Assembly: GCF_023195925.1 (NCBI RefSeq)
Contig: NZ_JALPRE010000016.1
Location: 1-64,000 of the forward strand
Source of the DNA: Aquimarina acroporae
GTDB taxonomy: Bacteria > Bacteroidota > Bacteroidia > Flavobacteriales > Flavobacteriaceae
Length of the DNA stretch: 64,000 nucleotides
Reading direction: 5' to 3'
Shown here piece by piece: positions 54,610-64,000 of this stretch; position 1 is the stretch's first letter; each line of letters starts with the position of its first letter. The notes beneath the pieces are model-generated. The model searched no databases, was not told the origin of the DNA, and saw only the letters and a program-made list of their open reading frames with translations. The position numbers and the translations under genes were made by a program.

Positions 54610-55758
54610 ATGAAAGGTTTCAAAACTGCACTCCCAAACGTTTTTGTCATCATATATAAAACTGTATTCTTGTGTTCTATTTTTTTGGCTCAATCATGTC
54701 ATAAGTCTATTGATATTGAAAATGAAAAGCAAAAAATTCAAGCATTGATTGATTTAACTGAACAAGCACATTATAAAAAAGATGCAGAGTTATTTTTTCG
54801 GCCTAATGCTGAACAATGGTATGATGTAAGAAAAGGAAATGTGCAGATCGTTAATAAAGCAAATAAAATAAAAGGCACTCAATCTTATTTGGAGGCAATG
54901 GATTTTGATGAAATGATTAAACGCTCTGACCCTATTATTGAAATTTCTGATGACGGAACAATGGCAAGTTATATTGGCTCTATAACAGTTAAAGGAGTTT
55001 TGGGCGAACAACCAGTTTATTGGTTAGTATCCTGGCAAAATGTGCTTAAAAAAATTAACGATCAATGGAAAATTATAAGCACAGCAAATACAGAAGCTGA
55101 TGAAATTACCACTACACTACATATTCTTGATCAGGTAAAAATACATTTAGGTTTTGTAGACGCTGCTATTCCTTCATCTATTTATGCATTGGCGCACTGT
55201 GAAGGTCCCGAAAAATGGTTTAAAACTCTTATACTATCTCAAAAAAATGATGGTAGAATGGAGCAGCTTTATGATCAAAAACATATCATTTTAAAACATG
55301 GAAAAAATTCCTCATGGAGTAAGGATTTAATAACAAACGAAGTTAATAAAAATTTAAGCCCTGAAGTAACACTTTTTACTCGAGCTCATGAGTTACATTG
55401 GTTAAGCATCGCACCAGAGACAAGATATAAAAATCCTAGATTCATTGGGTTTACCCAATTTAAGAACCAAAATGCATTTCACATTCAATTCAAAAACAGT
55501 ATCGACCAACCAGTAAATTTTTATTACAGTTTCGATTCTTTTCTTCCTCTTGGATTTGATATTACCATCAATGATTCTGGAGAAAAAGTAACCACTCTTT
55601 TTGAAAACTGGCAGAAACAAGGAGCTTTTTTTGTATTTCATAAAGCTAGTTTCATTCAAGCTCAAGACACGTATAACTATGATTTTGTGGACATCAAAAT
55701 AAATGCAACGTCTGTTCAAGATATGAATAACAAAAACGCTATGATTAAACAACTCTAA
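54610..55758 (+). CDS. SnoaL-like (NTF2 fold) lipoprotein with unknown C-terminal domain
   Basis: The 382-residue protein has a lipoprotein signal ending LAQSC (Cys30). Residues about 40-170 look like a SnoaL/DUF4440 NTF2-like domain (IQALIDLTEQAHYKKDAELFFRP, then LKKINDQWKIISTANTEADE, in pieces). The rest (about 175-380) resembles no family I recognise, with His/Trp-rich parts (AHELHWLSIAPETRYKNPRF). The start codon is preceded by a 220-base divergent spacer shared with the amidohydrolase gene. Confidence 0.75.
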   Translation: MKGFKTALPNVFVIIYKTVFLCSIFLAQSCHKSIDIENEKQKIQALIDLTEQAHYKKDAELFFRPNAEQWYDVRKGNVQIVNKANKIKGTQSYLEAMDFDEMIKRSDPIIEISDDGTMASYIGSITVKGVLGEQPVYWLVSWQNVLKKINDQWKIISTANTEADEITTTLHILDQVKIHLGFVDAAIPSSIYALAHCEGPEKWFKTLILSQKNDGRMEQLYDQKHIILKHGKNSSWSKDLITNEVNKNLSPEVTLFTRAHELHWLSIAPETRYKNPRFIGFTQFKNQNAFHIQFKNSIDQPVNFYYSFDSFLPLGFDITINDSGEKVTTLFENWQKQGAFFVFHKASFIQAQDTYNYDFVDIKINATSVQDMNNKNAMIKQL

Positions 55759-55771
55759 TAAGATACATACT

Positions 55772-56095
55772 ATGTGGGAAGAAAAATTAGCAATCTATGA
55801 TCAACTCATAGCAAAGTGTCCCAGATTTGAAAGAAAAGGAAAAACCATGCCTTACACCTCGGCCAATGGATATATGTTTTCTCTCTTTAATAAAGCTGGA
55901 GAAATAGGAATACGATTTTCTAAAGAAGTACAAGAAAAATACATGAAGGAGTTTGAAACTACCTTTTACAAATCATATGGAGCTACTATGAAAGGCTATG
56001 TACTAATTCCTGAAGTAATGTTGAAAGATCTTGACAAACTAGCTCAATACTTAAACGAAAGCTACGACTATGTAATGTCTTTAGACCCAAAATGA
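55772..56095 (+). CDS. TfoX N-terminal-like small protein
   Basis: The 107-residue protein resembles the TfoX_N fold (PF04993): KTMPYTSANGYMFSLFNKAGEIGIRF and YGATMKGYVLIPEVML match that family's GGxxF...MKGWV pattern. It lacks a second domain. It is 13 bases downstream of the SnoaL-like gene and may be cotranscribed. Function is unknown; YjbR/MmcQ-like assignment is an alternative. Confidence 0.65.
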   Translation: MWEEKLAIYDQLIAKCPRFERKGKTMPYTSANGYMFSLFNKAGEIGIRFSKEVQEKYMKEFETTFYKSYGATMKGYVLIPEVMLKDLDKLAQYLNESYDYVMSLDPK

Positions 56096-56209
56096 TAATA
56101 TACACCCATCAGATCGATACCTATAGTTGCAAGTAAAAGCCCGGTTTAACGCACCAATTTTATTAAAAAAACTTTAGCTTTATACACTATTTTATAGCCA
56201 GCTTACAGC

Positions 56210-57226
56210 ATGACAGAACTAAAAGAAAAATACGGATTCCCTTTATTTACAAAAGAAACAAATTTGGTCTACCTAGGCCATGAACGAAAACTTATTATAT
56301 CAGATGTTTGGGCATTTTGGGATTATGTCATTAAAAAGAAGAATACCGATAAGAAATTTTTACTTTCTCTACTTGAGCAGGCCAAAAACTTCTACAACGC
56401 TGCAGAAAATGCTCCTTTAAACACAAAACCTTTACTCTTTTACTATTCATTTCTTAACCTTGCCAAAATAGTATTGAACTTAGAATATAACTATGGTCAG
56501 CACATCAACTATCTCCATGGAATAAGTGAGCGTAATAATAATACATTTCATAAAAGTGGGGTAACCTTACAACCCATAGAGACCAGCAAAATAAAAGTAG
56601 CCTCAGAATTGTATCGATTGTTTAATGGTGTAACTATAGAAACCAATACCACGATTAACCTCAAGAACCTACTCTCACATTGTGTTGGTATTCACAGAGC
56701 ATACAGTGAAATTTATAGAAAAAATGAAGCTTTTTGTAAGCTGTCTAAGACCGAATATTTCAAAAACGGTAAAGAAATAGGGATAAAAGCCAAGATACAA
56801 TGTGATGGTCGTGATATTTCGAGCTTAAAAAAACTGGGATACAATATTGAAAAAATAGATGGTATCCCATATCTTATTGAGACCTTACAAACCGATAGGT
56901 ATAGCCCCGCACGAGAAGATTATTATATGCTATCGCAACAAATCTTGAATAAAGGAATATGGTATTATGTAGGAGATAGCGGTTACAATATGTACGTATC
57001 CAAACAAAAACAACATCGATATCCGACCGAGATGATTATTTATTGCACCATCTTTTACTTAGGTTCAATAACCAGATATCGACCAAATCTATTTAAAGAG
57101 ATTTTTAATGATATGGAACAATGGTTGATGAGTGAGTTTTTAACAACACAACCGAAACAATTTCTGTATCTAACCACTGCAAAAATGCTAGGACAAAAGG
57201 TATTAAAAGCGTATACAAGTTTCTAA
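56210..57226 (+). CDS. YaaC-like protein
   Basis: The 338-residue cytosolic protein resembles YaaC of Bacillus (PF14175) in LLFYYSFLNLAKIVLNLEYNYGQHINYLHGIS (in pieces) and in the C-terminal helical half (TEMIIYCTIFYLGSITRYRPNLF). Its function is unknown. It is the last gene of the plus-strand block and its stop codon lies at the edge of a 44-bp palindromic terminator. Confidence 0.65.
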   Translation: MTELKEKYGFPLFTKETNLVYLGHERKLIISDVWAFWDYVIKKKNTDKKFLLSLLEQAKNFYNAAENAPLNTKPLLFYYSFLNLAKIVLNLEYNYGQHINYLHGISERNNNTFHKSGVTLQPIETSKIKVASELYRLFNGVTIETNTTINLKNLLSHCVGIHRAYSEIYRKNEAFCKLSKTEYFKNGKEIGIKAKIQCDGRDISSLKKLGYNIEKIDGIPYLIETLQTDRYSPAREDYYMLSQQILNKGIWYYVGDSGYNMYVSKQKQHRYPTEMIIYCTIFYLGSITRYRPNLFKEIFNDMEQWLMSEFLTTQPKQFLYLTTAKMLGQKVLKAYTSF

Positions 57227-57269
57227 AAAATAAGCCTTAAGAACAATATTGTTCTTAAGGCTTATTTTT
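57226..57269. terminator. Perfect 44-bp palindromic bidirectional terminator
   Basis: The sequence from 57226 to 57269 is a perfect palindrome: AAAAATAAGCCTTAAGAACA on the left side and its reverse complement on the right, with no mismatch. It ends both the YaaC-like gene (+) and the DUF885 gene (-). The last base of the TAA stop is part of the palindrome. Confidence 0.88.
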
Positions 57270-57283
57270 AAGTTAAATTTTGA

Positions 57284-59077
57284 CTATTTACTTTTTGCTA
57301 TCCAATCGTTGATTTTATTTTCGAGTAATGCTAAAGGAACACAACCTGTTTCCAATACTTGATTATGAAATTGTCTGATATCAAAAGTATCGCCTAGTTC
57401 TCTTTCTGCTTTACTTCTTAATTCTCTAATTTTCAACTGCCCTATTTTATACGATAAAGCTTGTCCAGGATTTGCCATATATCGTTCAATTTCAGAAGTA
57501 ATCCCAGCTTCCGATTCGGCTTCATTATCTAAAGAATATTGAATCGCCTGTTCCCTGGTCCATCCCTTGGAGTGCAAACCTGTATCAACTACCAAACGAA
57601 TGGCTCTATGCATTTCAGCTCCTAACATTCCAAAATACTGATATGGATCTGTATAGAGGCCCAATTCTTTTCCGAGTGATTCGCTATAGAGCGCCCATCC
57701 TTCACCATAACCACTATACCATAATGTCTTTCTAAACTTTGGTAATTCCTCACTTTCTTGAGTTAAGGAGATTTGATAATGATGCCCAGGAATTGCTTCA
57801 TGTAAAAATAAAGATTCATCACTATAAGTATTATATTTCTTTACTTCCGGAATTGGAGTATAAAAAACACCAGGCCTTGTACCGTCTAAAGAGCCCGGAT
57901 TATATTCTGCACTAGCAGATTTTTCCCTAAACGCTTCGGTACGACGTACTTCAAAAGGAGTCTTTGGTTTTAAATCGAATAACTTTTCAATTTGAGGCTT
58001 CATTAGATCATGAATAGCGTTAAAGTTATCGATTACTTGTTGTGGTTCGGTAAAGGGCATTAGTTCTTTCTTGTTTCGTACATGATCAAAAAAAGATTTC
58101 AAATCACCTTTAAACCCTACTTGTTCTTTTACTTTTTCCATTTCAGAGGAAATTCGTGCAACTTCAGAAAGCCCAAGTTTATGAATTTCATCTGCAGTCA
58201 TATCTGTAGTAGTATACAACTTGATCTGATGATTATAGTAATTCTCTCCATTAGGAATATTGGCAATACCTGAACTTTCACGACCAGCGGCCAGATACTC
58301 ACTGTTCATAAATTCATACAAAGAAGCATAGGCTGGAACAATCTTCTCCAGTACCATGTTGGTATAAACTTCGGTTAATCTTTTTTTATCTTCCTCGGAA
58401 AAGTTTTCCGGAAAATTTTTGGCAGGTGTATAAAAAAGATGTTCATCAAGGTTAGTAACTGTTAATGCTTCTAACTGAGGAAGTACTTTTACAATTAAGG
58501 ACTTCGGTAAAACGTAGCCTTCTTTCATTCCTTCCTGCATTTTGGCTTTTGCAGAAGCCATCCACCCAAGATAACCTTCTAAGCGTTTTAACCAATTATG
58601 ATAGTCTTCTACAGTTTTAAAAGGTTGTGCACTAGCACCGCTTGCCAACTGGCCCATTACCAAATTTATTGACCACATTTGATCAATTGGAAAATAATCA
58701 CTTTTGAAATTAAAAGCTGCCAGGTTCATATCACATTCCCATTTTAAAATGGCCTTTGTCATTTTCTCACTTCCCGATAATGATGTATCATCAAATTGAG
58801 ATAATTCTTCTTTATACTTCGTATAATATCCTTTTAATTTATTTACGGTTTCCTCTGCAAGTGGATTAGGGAATTGATCATTAAAACGATTATCTCCGGT
58901 GAAGGTAGCTTGAACAGGATTTAGTTGTAATCCCTCCTCGTAATAACTATCCAACATTTCATTGAATTTAGCACTTATATCAACTTCTTCATGGGAAAGA
59001 CCCTCAGTTTTAGCTTCTTTTTTGCATGCTGTAAAAGTTATGGTCAAAATCGTTATGGCCATTATTTTTCTGATCAT
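57284..59077 (-). CDS. DUF885 family lipoprotein (metallopeptidase-like)
   Basis: The 597-residue protein has a lipoprotein signal with lipobox FTAC (Cys18) and the DUF885 core with HEAIPGHHYQ (zinc-type HExxH variant HEAxPGHH) and TREQAIQYSLDN. DUF885 proteins are thought to be carboxypeptidase-like metallohydrolases of the cell surface. The frame is complete and shows normal length. Confidence 0.9.
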   Translation of the reverse strand: MIRKIMAITILTITFTACKKEAKTEGLSHEEVDISAKFNEMLDSYYEEGLQLNPVQATFTGDNRFNDQFPNPLAEETVNKLKGYYTKYKEELSQFDDTSLSGSEKMTKAILKWECDMNLAAFNFKSDYFPIDQMWSINLVMGQLASGASAQPFKTVEDYHNWLKRLEGYLGWMASAKAKMQEGMKEGYVLPKSLIVKVLPQLEALTVTNLDEHLFYTPAKNFPENFSEEDKKRLTEVYTNMVLEKIVPAYASLYEFMNSEYLAAGRESSGIANIPNGENYYNHQIKLYTTTDMTADEIHKLGLSEVARISSEMEKVKEQVGFKGDLKSFFDHVRNKKELMPFTEPQQVIDNFNAIHDLMKPQIEKLFDLKPKTPFEVRRTEAFREKSASAEYNPGSLDGTRPGVFYTPIPEVKKYNTYSDESLFLHEAIPGHHYQISLTQESEELPKFRKTLWYSGYGEGWALYSESLGKELGLYTDPYQYFGMLGAEMHRAIRLVVDTGLHSKGWTREQAIQYSLDNEAESEAGITSEIERYMANPGQALSYKIGQLKIRELRSKAERELGDTFDIRQFHNQVLETGCVPLALLENKINDWIAKSK

Positions 59078-59196
59078 TTTTCTTCGTTTTTATTTGAATT
59101 ACGAAAGATAATGAAAGCAATAAGAAATGAAAGAGCTATTAACAATCTTTATATATTCAAACGATATGATACGACACATTAATAGTGCAAGAAAAA

Positions 59197-59505
59197 CTAG
59201 AATATCATTAGTCTTTGATATAAACTTTTAATACTGTATACAAAACGTTCTAGCGCAAAAGAGTATAACAACACATTTATAACTAGTCCTCCTAAAATAC
59301 CATACAATCCGTTTATAAGTTCATTATACCCTAACCCATTTGTTGGAAAGTTAAGTATGGGATATAACTTAATTAAAAAAGTCGTCGTAGGAGTAAAAAC
59401 TAACGTTTCTTGTTCATATGCATTATTAAGTATACTACATACACCAGCTAAAACAAACAACAAAGCAAAAAGAGTGAACCAGGTATTCAAGTTGATATTT
59501 CTCAT
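59197..59505 (-). CDS. Small membrane protein, unknown function
   Basis: The 102-residue protein has an N-terminal transmembrane segment (about residues 9-28) and one or two further ones (about residues 62-90). The rest is short polar loops. I do not recognise a family. A CCTG-TTTT-CAGG inverted repeat lies about 104 bases upstream in the same orientation as for the sensor kinase, so it may share regulation. Confidence 0.7.
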   Translation of the reverse strand: MRNINLNTWFTLFALLFVLAGVCSILNNAYEQETLVFTPTTTFLIKLYPILNFPTNGLGYNELINGLYGILGGLVINVLLYSFALERFVYSIKSLYQRLMIF

Positions 59506-59608
59506 TTTATATAGTATTAAAAGTTGATACTGATAAACCTAAATTAGATACTGCAAGGTATCGCGGTTTATATATTCTTAAAACACTATAAACAATGAAA
59601 TCAAAACA

Positions 59609-59620
59609 CCTGAAAACAGG
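59609..59620 (-). promoter_or_regulatory. CCTG-TTTT-CAGG inverted repeat, third copy
   Basis: On the minus strand the sequence reads CACCCCCTGTTTTCAGGTG, sharing the CCTGTTTTCAGG core with the copies at 37008 and 44682. It lies between the M23 peptidase stop and the small membrane-protein start, in the same reading orientation relative to the downstream gene. Confidence 0.55.
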
Positions 59621-59673
59621 GGGTGACTATAATCGCAAGTTAATCCTCAAGCCTTTTCCCAATAAACTACTTC

Positions 59674-60486
59674 TTAATAGTATCGGGTATATTGCTCTTT
59701 TTCTGATAAAATGATGGCTTCCTTTCCTCTACTGGTCAAGAATTTTGTTTTCAATGTGACTCTTTCTTTTAGTCGCTGAAAGAAAACCACAAAGTGTAGA
59801 TGAGGACCTGTCGCCCAACCCACATCACCACTATAACCAATAAACTGTCCCATTTTAATGGCATCACCCTCTTTTACTACGGCACCGTTTTTTTTAATGT
59901 GGGTATACTCGGCAAATGTACCATCACTATGATACACCAGAATAAAATTATTGAATTTGGCACATTCTGAGGTTGTACAACTTTTCTCGAAACTCTCTTC
60001 GATTTGAATAACCACACCTTCTCTAGCAGCATAAATCTTAGTACCAGTGGGCATTTTAAAATCTAAAGCATATTCGTTTTGATGTGAGATCTTACCATTG
60101 TAACCCTGCGATAACCAAAACGTAGCACCTTTTTCAAATGGTAATTGATATTTAAAATCTTCATCATATGCCGTTAGATTATGGTTTCCATGGTTATAAG
60201 TAGATTCGTAGCCTAGTTTTATACGTTTTTTCCTATCGATTACAGTTAACTCGGTAATTACATACTTTTTAGTCCTTGGCGGTGCTACAAAAACTTTATT
60301 GTTCCCATTGGATGAAGCTAAGTTTTCTAATCTAAAGTTCATCAGAGCTGATACGGGACTATACTCATCATTATCTGCCAGTATGGTAAATCCATTAGGA
60401 GTTTCTTCGTAGTACAGCTTAAAGTTTTTCTGCGAAAACACCAAAGTTGAAATCAAACCAAAAAGGAATAGTAAAAAGGTTCTCAT
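59674..60486 (-). CDS. M23 family metallopeptidase
   Basis: The 270-residue protein (start ATG 60486; an ATG at 60495 is an alternative) has a signal peptide ending VFSQ, and a C-terminal LytM-type domain with HxxxxxxD metal site (HQNEYALDF), FIGYSGDVGWATGPHLHFVVF (in pieces) and the HLHF motif. It probably cleaves peptidoglycan crosslinks in the periplasm. It stands between a barrel protein and a small membrane protein, with its own spacing. Confidence 0.9.
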   Translation of the reverse strand: MRTFLLFLFGLISTLVFSQKNFKLYYEETPNGFTILADNDEYSPVSALMNFRLENLASSNGNNKVFVAPPRTKKYVITELTVIDRKKRIKLGYESTYNHGNHNLTAYDEDFKYQLPFEKGATFWLSQGYNGKISHQNEYALDFKMPTGTKIYAAREGVVIQIEESFEKSCTTSECAKFNNFILVYHSDGTFAEYTHIKKNGAVVKEGDAIKMGQFIGYSGDVGWATGPHLHFVVFFQRLKERVTLKTKFLTSRGKEAIILSEKEQYTRYY

Positions 60487-60568
60487 AGGGGTCATTTTTA
60501 CCTAAAATACAACAAAAATTATACCCAACGTAATTTTAGTTATCAGAAGATCAACAAAATAAGATTCC

Positions 60569-62311
60569 CTAATAATTAAACTTATACGTAACACCTCCTA
60601 AAACCTGTATGCCTTGAACCGGGAAATTCACCCAACGTTCATAGTTTTCTCCCGCTAGATTGTTTCCTTTAACAAAGAAAAGAAGTTGATCGTTTAATCG
60701 ATATCCCAGGTTCACATTGGCATCGAAATAACTATCTAGGGTAACCGTTGGTAAAGGTAAAGTAGGAACAATAGCAACCTCGTTATTTATATCTTTTCGT
60801 TCTCCTACATAAAACAACTGCGCTCCTGTAAACCACTGCTTACTAATTTGATAATCCAACGAAATAGATGCCTTAACATCGGGTAAATTCCAAGCTTCTT
60901 GCTCATCCTCATTATCATAATTAAAATACTCTGCTGCTACCCCCAACTTGAATTTTTTATTGATTTCAAAATTAAGTTCACCATAGCCCACTAAAGTAAT
61001 TACATCATCATATCGATAGGAAAAAGAATTTCCATAATCATATCCTTCTAAGGGAACAACAGCTCTTTGGTTATTTACAAAAAGTGGTTTTTCATCTTCA
61101 GAAATATAACTCCCTCTAAAATTATAACTTACTACATCAGAGAATTTTCCTTTTAGCCCAAAATAGGCATCATATAATCTGTTGGTAGGCTCTATTACCA
61201 AAGTAGGAGATACAAATGGATTGGTTTGCACTGCATCTCTATAAGAATTCTGAATAAGGTCTCCTTCTAATCCCCCATAAGCAATTACTGCATCATCGAT
61301 TAACCTGTAAGATGCTGTTATCTTGGGATAAATAAAAAGATCGTTATCACTATTTTCGGTATCTATACTATAATATACCGCGGCTCCTAAATTCACAGTA
61401 AGATTATCTTTTAAAATAACCAAACTTGGGTTTACACCTACGTTTAAAATTCCATAATTATTTGGTGTCTGTAAAATAGGATCCAAATCTCGATCAAAAC
61501 TTCCGCTCAGGTAATCGACTATAAAGTTTGTAGTAATTAAGGAATCCCCTATTTCAAACTCAAAAGTAGGTTTTGCAACCACATGATGCTCTACAGAACT
61601 CAAAGCATCTCCAAAAAACTGATATCGCAATGAAGCTTTTTTAAAGTACAGATCATCAAACTGTAATTTCCCTCCTAATCTCACTCCAAAATAATTTTGT
61701 TGCGGATCAATGGCATTAATCTGCTCCTGGGTTAACGCGGGTGTTTCTGGCAAACCATACCAATTATACAACTGATGTTCTGCTCCTAACTCTAACCCAT
61801 ACGTATATTTTCGAGTTCTGGATGTATAGTTAAGATCTAAAAATGTATTATAAAACTTATCGTCTAGGGATATCTCTTCTATTCCTCCCTGAGAAGAATT
61901 ATGATGCAAATACAGGCCTACATTATCAGATCGATTGAGCTGAAAGTTGCTATAAAATTCTGCCAACGCAGAAGTAAAATTCCCAAATCCCAAAGTAGCA
62001 TAATTATCAAATATCTTAATGGGTTTAGGTCTATCAATATTTGCAGCTCTTCCCTTTGCCGGCGTGTATGTTGAAGCAACAGGAACTGAAAAAATACTAT
62101 ATCGAATATCCTGTTTCTTTTGTGTAATAGAATCGTTGAGAATTGGTGTAGATTTTACCTTAAACGCATCACTAATGGTAGGAGTATATGCTTTAACGAT
62201 AACTACTCGTTCTGTTTCTAGAGTTTCATCTTCTTTTTCTTGCGCCAAAGTTCCCCAACTTATTACGCTTACACAGATAAAAGTAAATACGTTCTTAAAA
62301 TACTTCATCAT
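60569..62311 (-). CDS. TonB-dependent receptor-like barrel protein without plug domain
   Basis: The frame from the ATG at 62311 encodes 580 residues (a TTG at 62320 would add three). It has a signal peptide ending LAQEKEDE, a proline-rich N-terminal extension (VVIVKAYTPTISDAFKV, KGRAANIDRPKPI) and then a beta-barrel with alternating aromatic strands and an outer-membrane C-terminus (VLGGVTYKFNY). A typical TonB plug is not visible before the barrel, which begins near residue 115. This plugless form is common next to TPR proteins in Flavobacteriaceae, with unknown function. The TPR gene upstream lies 28 bases away. Confidence 0.8.
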   Translation of the reverse strand: MMKYFKNVFTFICVSVISWGTLAQEKEDETLETERVVIVKAYTPTISDAFKVKSTPILNDSITQKKQDIRYSIFSVPVASTYTPAKGRAANIDRPKPIKIFDNYATLGFGNFTSALAEFYSNFQLNRSDNVGLYLHHNSSQGGIEEISLDDKFYNTFLDLNYTSRTRKYTYGLELGAEHQLYNWYGLPETPALTQEQINAIDPQQNYFGVRLGGKLQFDDLYFKKASLRYQFFGDALSSVEHHVVAKPTFEFEIGDSLITTNFIVDYLSGSFDRDLDPILQTPNNYGILNVGVNPSLVILKDNLTVNLGAAVYYSIDTENSDNDLFIYPKITASYRLIDDAVIAYGGLEGDLIQNSYRDAVQTNPFVSPTLVIEPTNRLYDAYFGLKGKFSDVVSYNFRGSYISEDEKPLFVNNQRAVVPLEGYDYGNSFSYRYDDVITLVGYGELNFEINKKFKLGVAAEYFNYDNEDEQEAWNLPDVKASISLDYQISKQWFTGAQLFYVGERKDINNEVAIVPTLPLPTVTLDSYFDANVNLGYRLNDQLLFFVKGNNLAGENYERWVNFPVQGIQVLGGVTYKFNY

Positions 62312-62339
62312 AAAATACAAATCGTTTTAAAACTGATTA

Positions 62340-64000
62340 TTACTGTTCGGTTGTTTGGATGGATGAATTAGTTTTTGCCTCTTCGGCTTTGATTTTTCTT
62401 AGTTCAACAGTGGCTTCATCGACTACATCAGGATAATCAGCAAAATTCTTAATAACGCTCTCCAAAATATAGGTTGCCTGATACGCATCTTTAAGTCCGT
62501 AGAAATTTTTAGCCATTAACACTAAGCCTTTGGAACCATATAAACGATATCCAGGATAATCCTTGGCTAATTTTTGAATGGTAATGTTTGACTCTTTAAA
62601 ATTATTATCCAGATTCTTGAAGTACGCATCATAATATAATGCTTCTGCTGCCAACTCCCCTGTAGCTATTTTTTGAACCTCTGCATATGCTTCTTTTGCC
62701 CGAATCAAATTATTAGTTTGTAAAGCTGCACGGGCAGTAAATATTTTAGCATCGCTTTTTACATCATTTTGAATTTTAGGATTAGCCAAAACTTTATCTG
62801 CATATGTTATGGTTTCTTGATAATTCAATAACTGGTAATGCGATTTCATTAAGTTTGATTGCGCAAAAATGATATTTTGAGGATAATCGGCATCAATTTC
62901 AAGTCTTTGCAGTATTGGAATTGCTTTTTCATAGCTGCGATTCTCAAGGTGTATTTGAGATAGTCTTGCCAAAGCTTGTTCTGTAAATTCATTACGATCA
63001 CTTTGTAACACAAACTCATAATGCGGAATACTTTGATCTTTATCACCTCTTTTAAAATATAATTGTGCCAGTTGAAAATGACTTTTTAAAGCATGTAAAC
63101 CATTTGGAAATTCGTTAAGGTATTTTTCAAAACCATTAATGGCTCCGGTTTCGTTGTTATCAAGAAACTGTTTTTCGGCAGCTTCAAAAGAGGTATTATC
63201 GAGATCTGCATCACTTACATCAACAAAACTTAAACCTTTTACCCATGATGCGTATTCGTCTGTTCTTCCCAAATCGACATAGATTAATCGTGCTGTATTT
63301 ACTGCTTGTATCGCTTCATCTGTTCCTGGATAGTCGGCAGCTACACGTTTAAACTTAGATAATGCTCTATTACTTTGATCACCATTGTAAAAAACTAAAC
63401 CTTGTTTCAATAAAGCTTTAGGCACATATGAGCTTCTAGACATATCTCGTATTAAACGATCATAAGCTTCAATCCCTCTATCAATTTTGTTTTCAGAAAT
63501 ATATACATCTCCCAAAGCAAACATAGCATCGTCACGGTATGTAGATCTAGTGTATTTTTTTAAAAACATTTCTAAATCTCTAATCTTCTGATCGTTCTTA
63601 TTAACAAAACCGTAGCTTATAGCCTTTTGATAGTGTGCATAATCTGCATCGGGACCATTTTTTTTAATCGCCTTATTGTAAGCTTCCATGGCTGGCCAAT
63701 ATTTACTGGATATAAAATGGCTATCTCCCAGTCTTAAATAGGTATCTATTTCTCTAGCCTCATCTAGATCAGCTTCCTTAGAAAACGCTTCAAAATACTT
63801 TGCCGCTTGGGTATATTGTTTCAGTTTAAAATAGGTATACCCAAGATTGTAAGACAGTTGCTTATATTCTGTAGAAGTAGAAGCACCTGCACTTCCTTGA
63901 AAGTCTTTAAATCCTATAAGAGCTTGATCAAAATCGTTTAATAAATAATGCGCTTCGGCTTGCCAATATATGGCTCGAGAAGTAAAGATAGGATCAACCC
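62340..64000 (-). CDS. TPR repeat protein, partial (5' end outside window)
   Basis: The frame is open to the right edge (about 553 codons visible) and ends at a stop before 62340. It consists of TPR motifs of the YbgF/Tol-pal type (YDRLIRDMSRSSYVPKALLKQG, LSKFKRVAADYPGTDEAIQAV, HFQLAQLYFKRGDKDQSIPHYE, LNYQETITYADKVLANPK, in pieces), so it is probably a periplasmic or lipoprotein scaffold. The start is missing, so localisation is not shown. It is upstream of and close to the plugless barrel gene, the usual pairing in this family of bacteria. Confidence 0.85.
   Translation of the reverse strand, partial: VDPIFTSRAIYWQAEAHYLLNDFDQALIGFKDFQGSAGASTSTEYKQLSYNLGYTYFKLKQYTQAAKYFEAFSKEADLDEAREIDTYLRLGDSHFISSKYWPAMEAYNKAIKKNGPDADYAHYQKAISYGFVNKNDQKIRDLEMFLKKYTRSTYRDDAMFALGDVYISENKIDRGIEAYDRLIRDMSRSSYVPKALLKQGLVFYNGDQSNRALSKFKRVAADYPGTDEAIQAVNTARLIYVDLGRTDEYASWVKGLSFVDVSDADLDNTSFEAAEKQFLDNNETGAINGFEKYLNEFPNGLHALKSHFQLAQLYFKRGDKDQSIPHYEFVLQSDRNEFTEQALARLSQIHLENRSYEKAIPILQRLEIDADYPQNIIFAQSNLMKSHYQLLNYQETITYADKVLANPKIQNDVKSDAKIFTARAALQTNNLIRAKEAYAEVQKIATGELAAEALYYDAYFKNLDNNFKESNITIQKLAKDYPGYRLYGSKGLVLMAKNFYGLKDAYQATYILESVIKNFADYPDVVDEATVELRKIKAEEAKTNSSIQTTEQ

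Overview
The window is a low-GC chromosome segment from a marine-type member of the Bacteroidota, most likely family Flavobacteriaceae (an Aquimarina-like relative is a guess from gene content). The grounds are type IX secretion (T9SS) cargo with a PorP/SprF partner, DUF3467 next to rpoC, lipoprotein signals of the Bacteroidota kind, promoters of the TTG-N18/19-TAnnTTTG type, general absence of Shine-Dalgarno sites with one strong exception at rpsU, and a fasciclin/DUF2851/DUF1343/DUF885 complement. No rRNA, insertion sequence, CRISPR array or prophage was seen; the window reads as stable core chromosome with a few accessory blocks.

Layout. 1-3030 (minus) is the N-terminal part of a large Gly-rich secreted surface protein whose 3' end lies outside. 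3580-5166 is prfC. 5315-20743 (minus) is the information-processing core: rpsU, xerC, hpf, tRNA-Thr, tRNA-Tyr, tRNA-Gly, tRNA-Thr, tuf, tRNA-Trp, secE, nusG, rplK, rplA, rplJ, rplL, rpoB, rpoC and a DUF3467 gene, with hairpins in the rplL-rpoB and rpoB-rpoC spacers. 20932-29045 (minus) holds an alpha-amylase lipoprotein under two LacI-type operators, an acyl-CoA dehydrogenase, a helix-hairpin-helix protein, an AGCS amino-acid symporter, a PspC/potassium-channel pair and DUF2851. 29212-36429 is mixed metabolism and envelope: thioredoxin-fold protein, AraC regulator, cystathionine beta-synthase, fasciclin lipoprotein, LolC/E-type permease and a NamZ-like muramidase.

36640-50571 is the most interesting part: an unannotated 58-residue GG-motif peptide with its own terminator, a TPR sensor kinase and LuxR-type response regulator, a PorP/SprF gene coupled to a 1264-residue FG-GAP/HYR surface protein, and a divergent eight-gene envelope cassette (four-helix membrane protein, zinc ribbons, SPFH/SHOCT protein, a repeat protein) containing two close paralogues of the leptospiral LipL32 family. 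An inverted repeat, CCTG-TTTT-CAGG, occurs upstream of the kinase, between the two divergent operons and again at 59609, in the same orientation relative to a downstream gene each time, and is proposed as the regulator's site.

50641-64000 is general envelope and hydrolase content: YkgJ-type cysteine-cluster protein, methyltransferase, zincin lipoprotein, amidohydrolase, SnoaL-like lipoprotein, TfoX-like and YaaC-like proteins, DUF885 lipoprotein, M23 peptidase, a plugless TonB-receptor-like barrel and a TPR protein that runs off the right edge. All family names are from recognition of the sequence by eye; no search was run.
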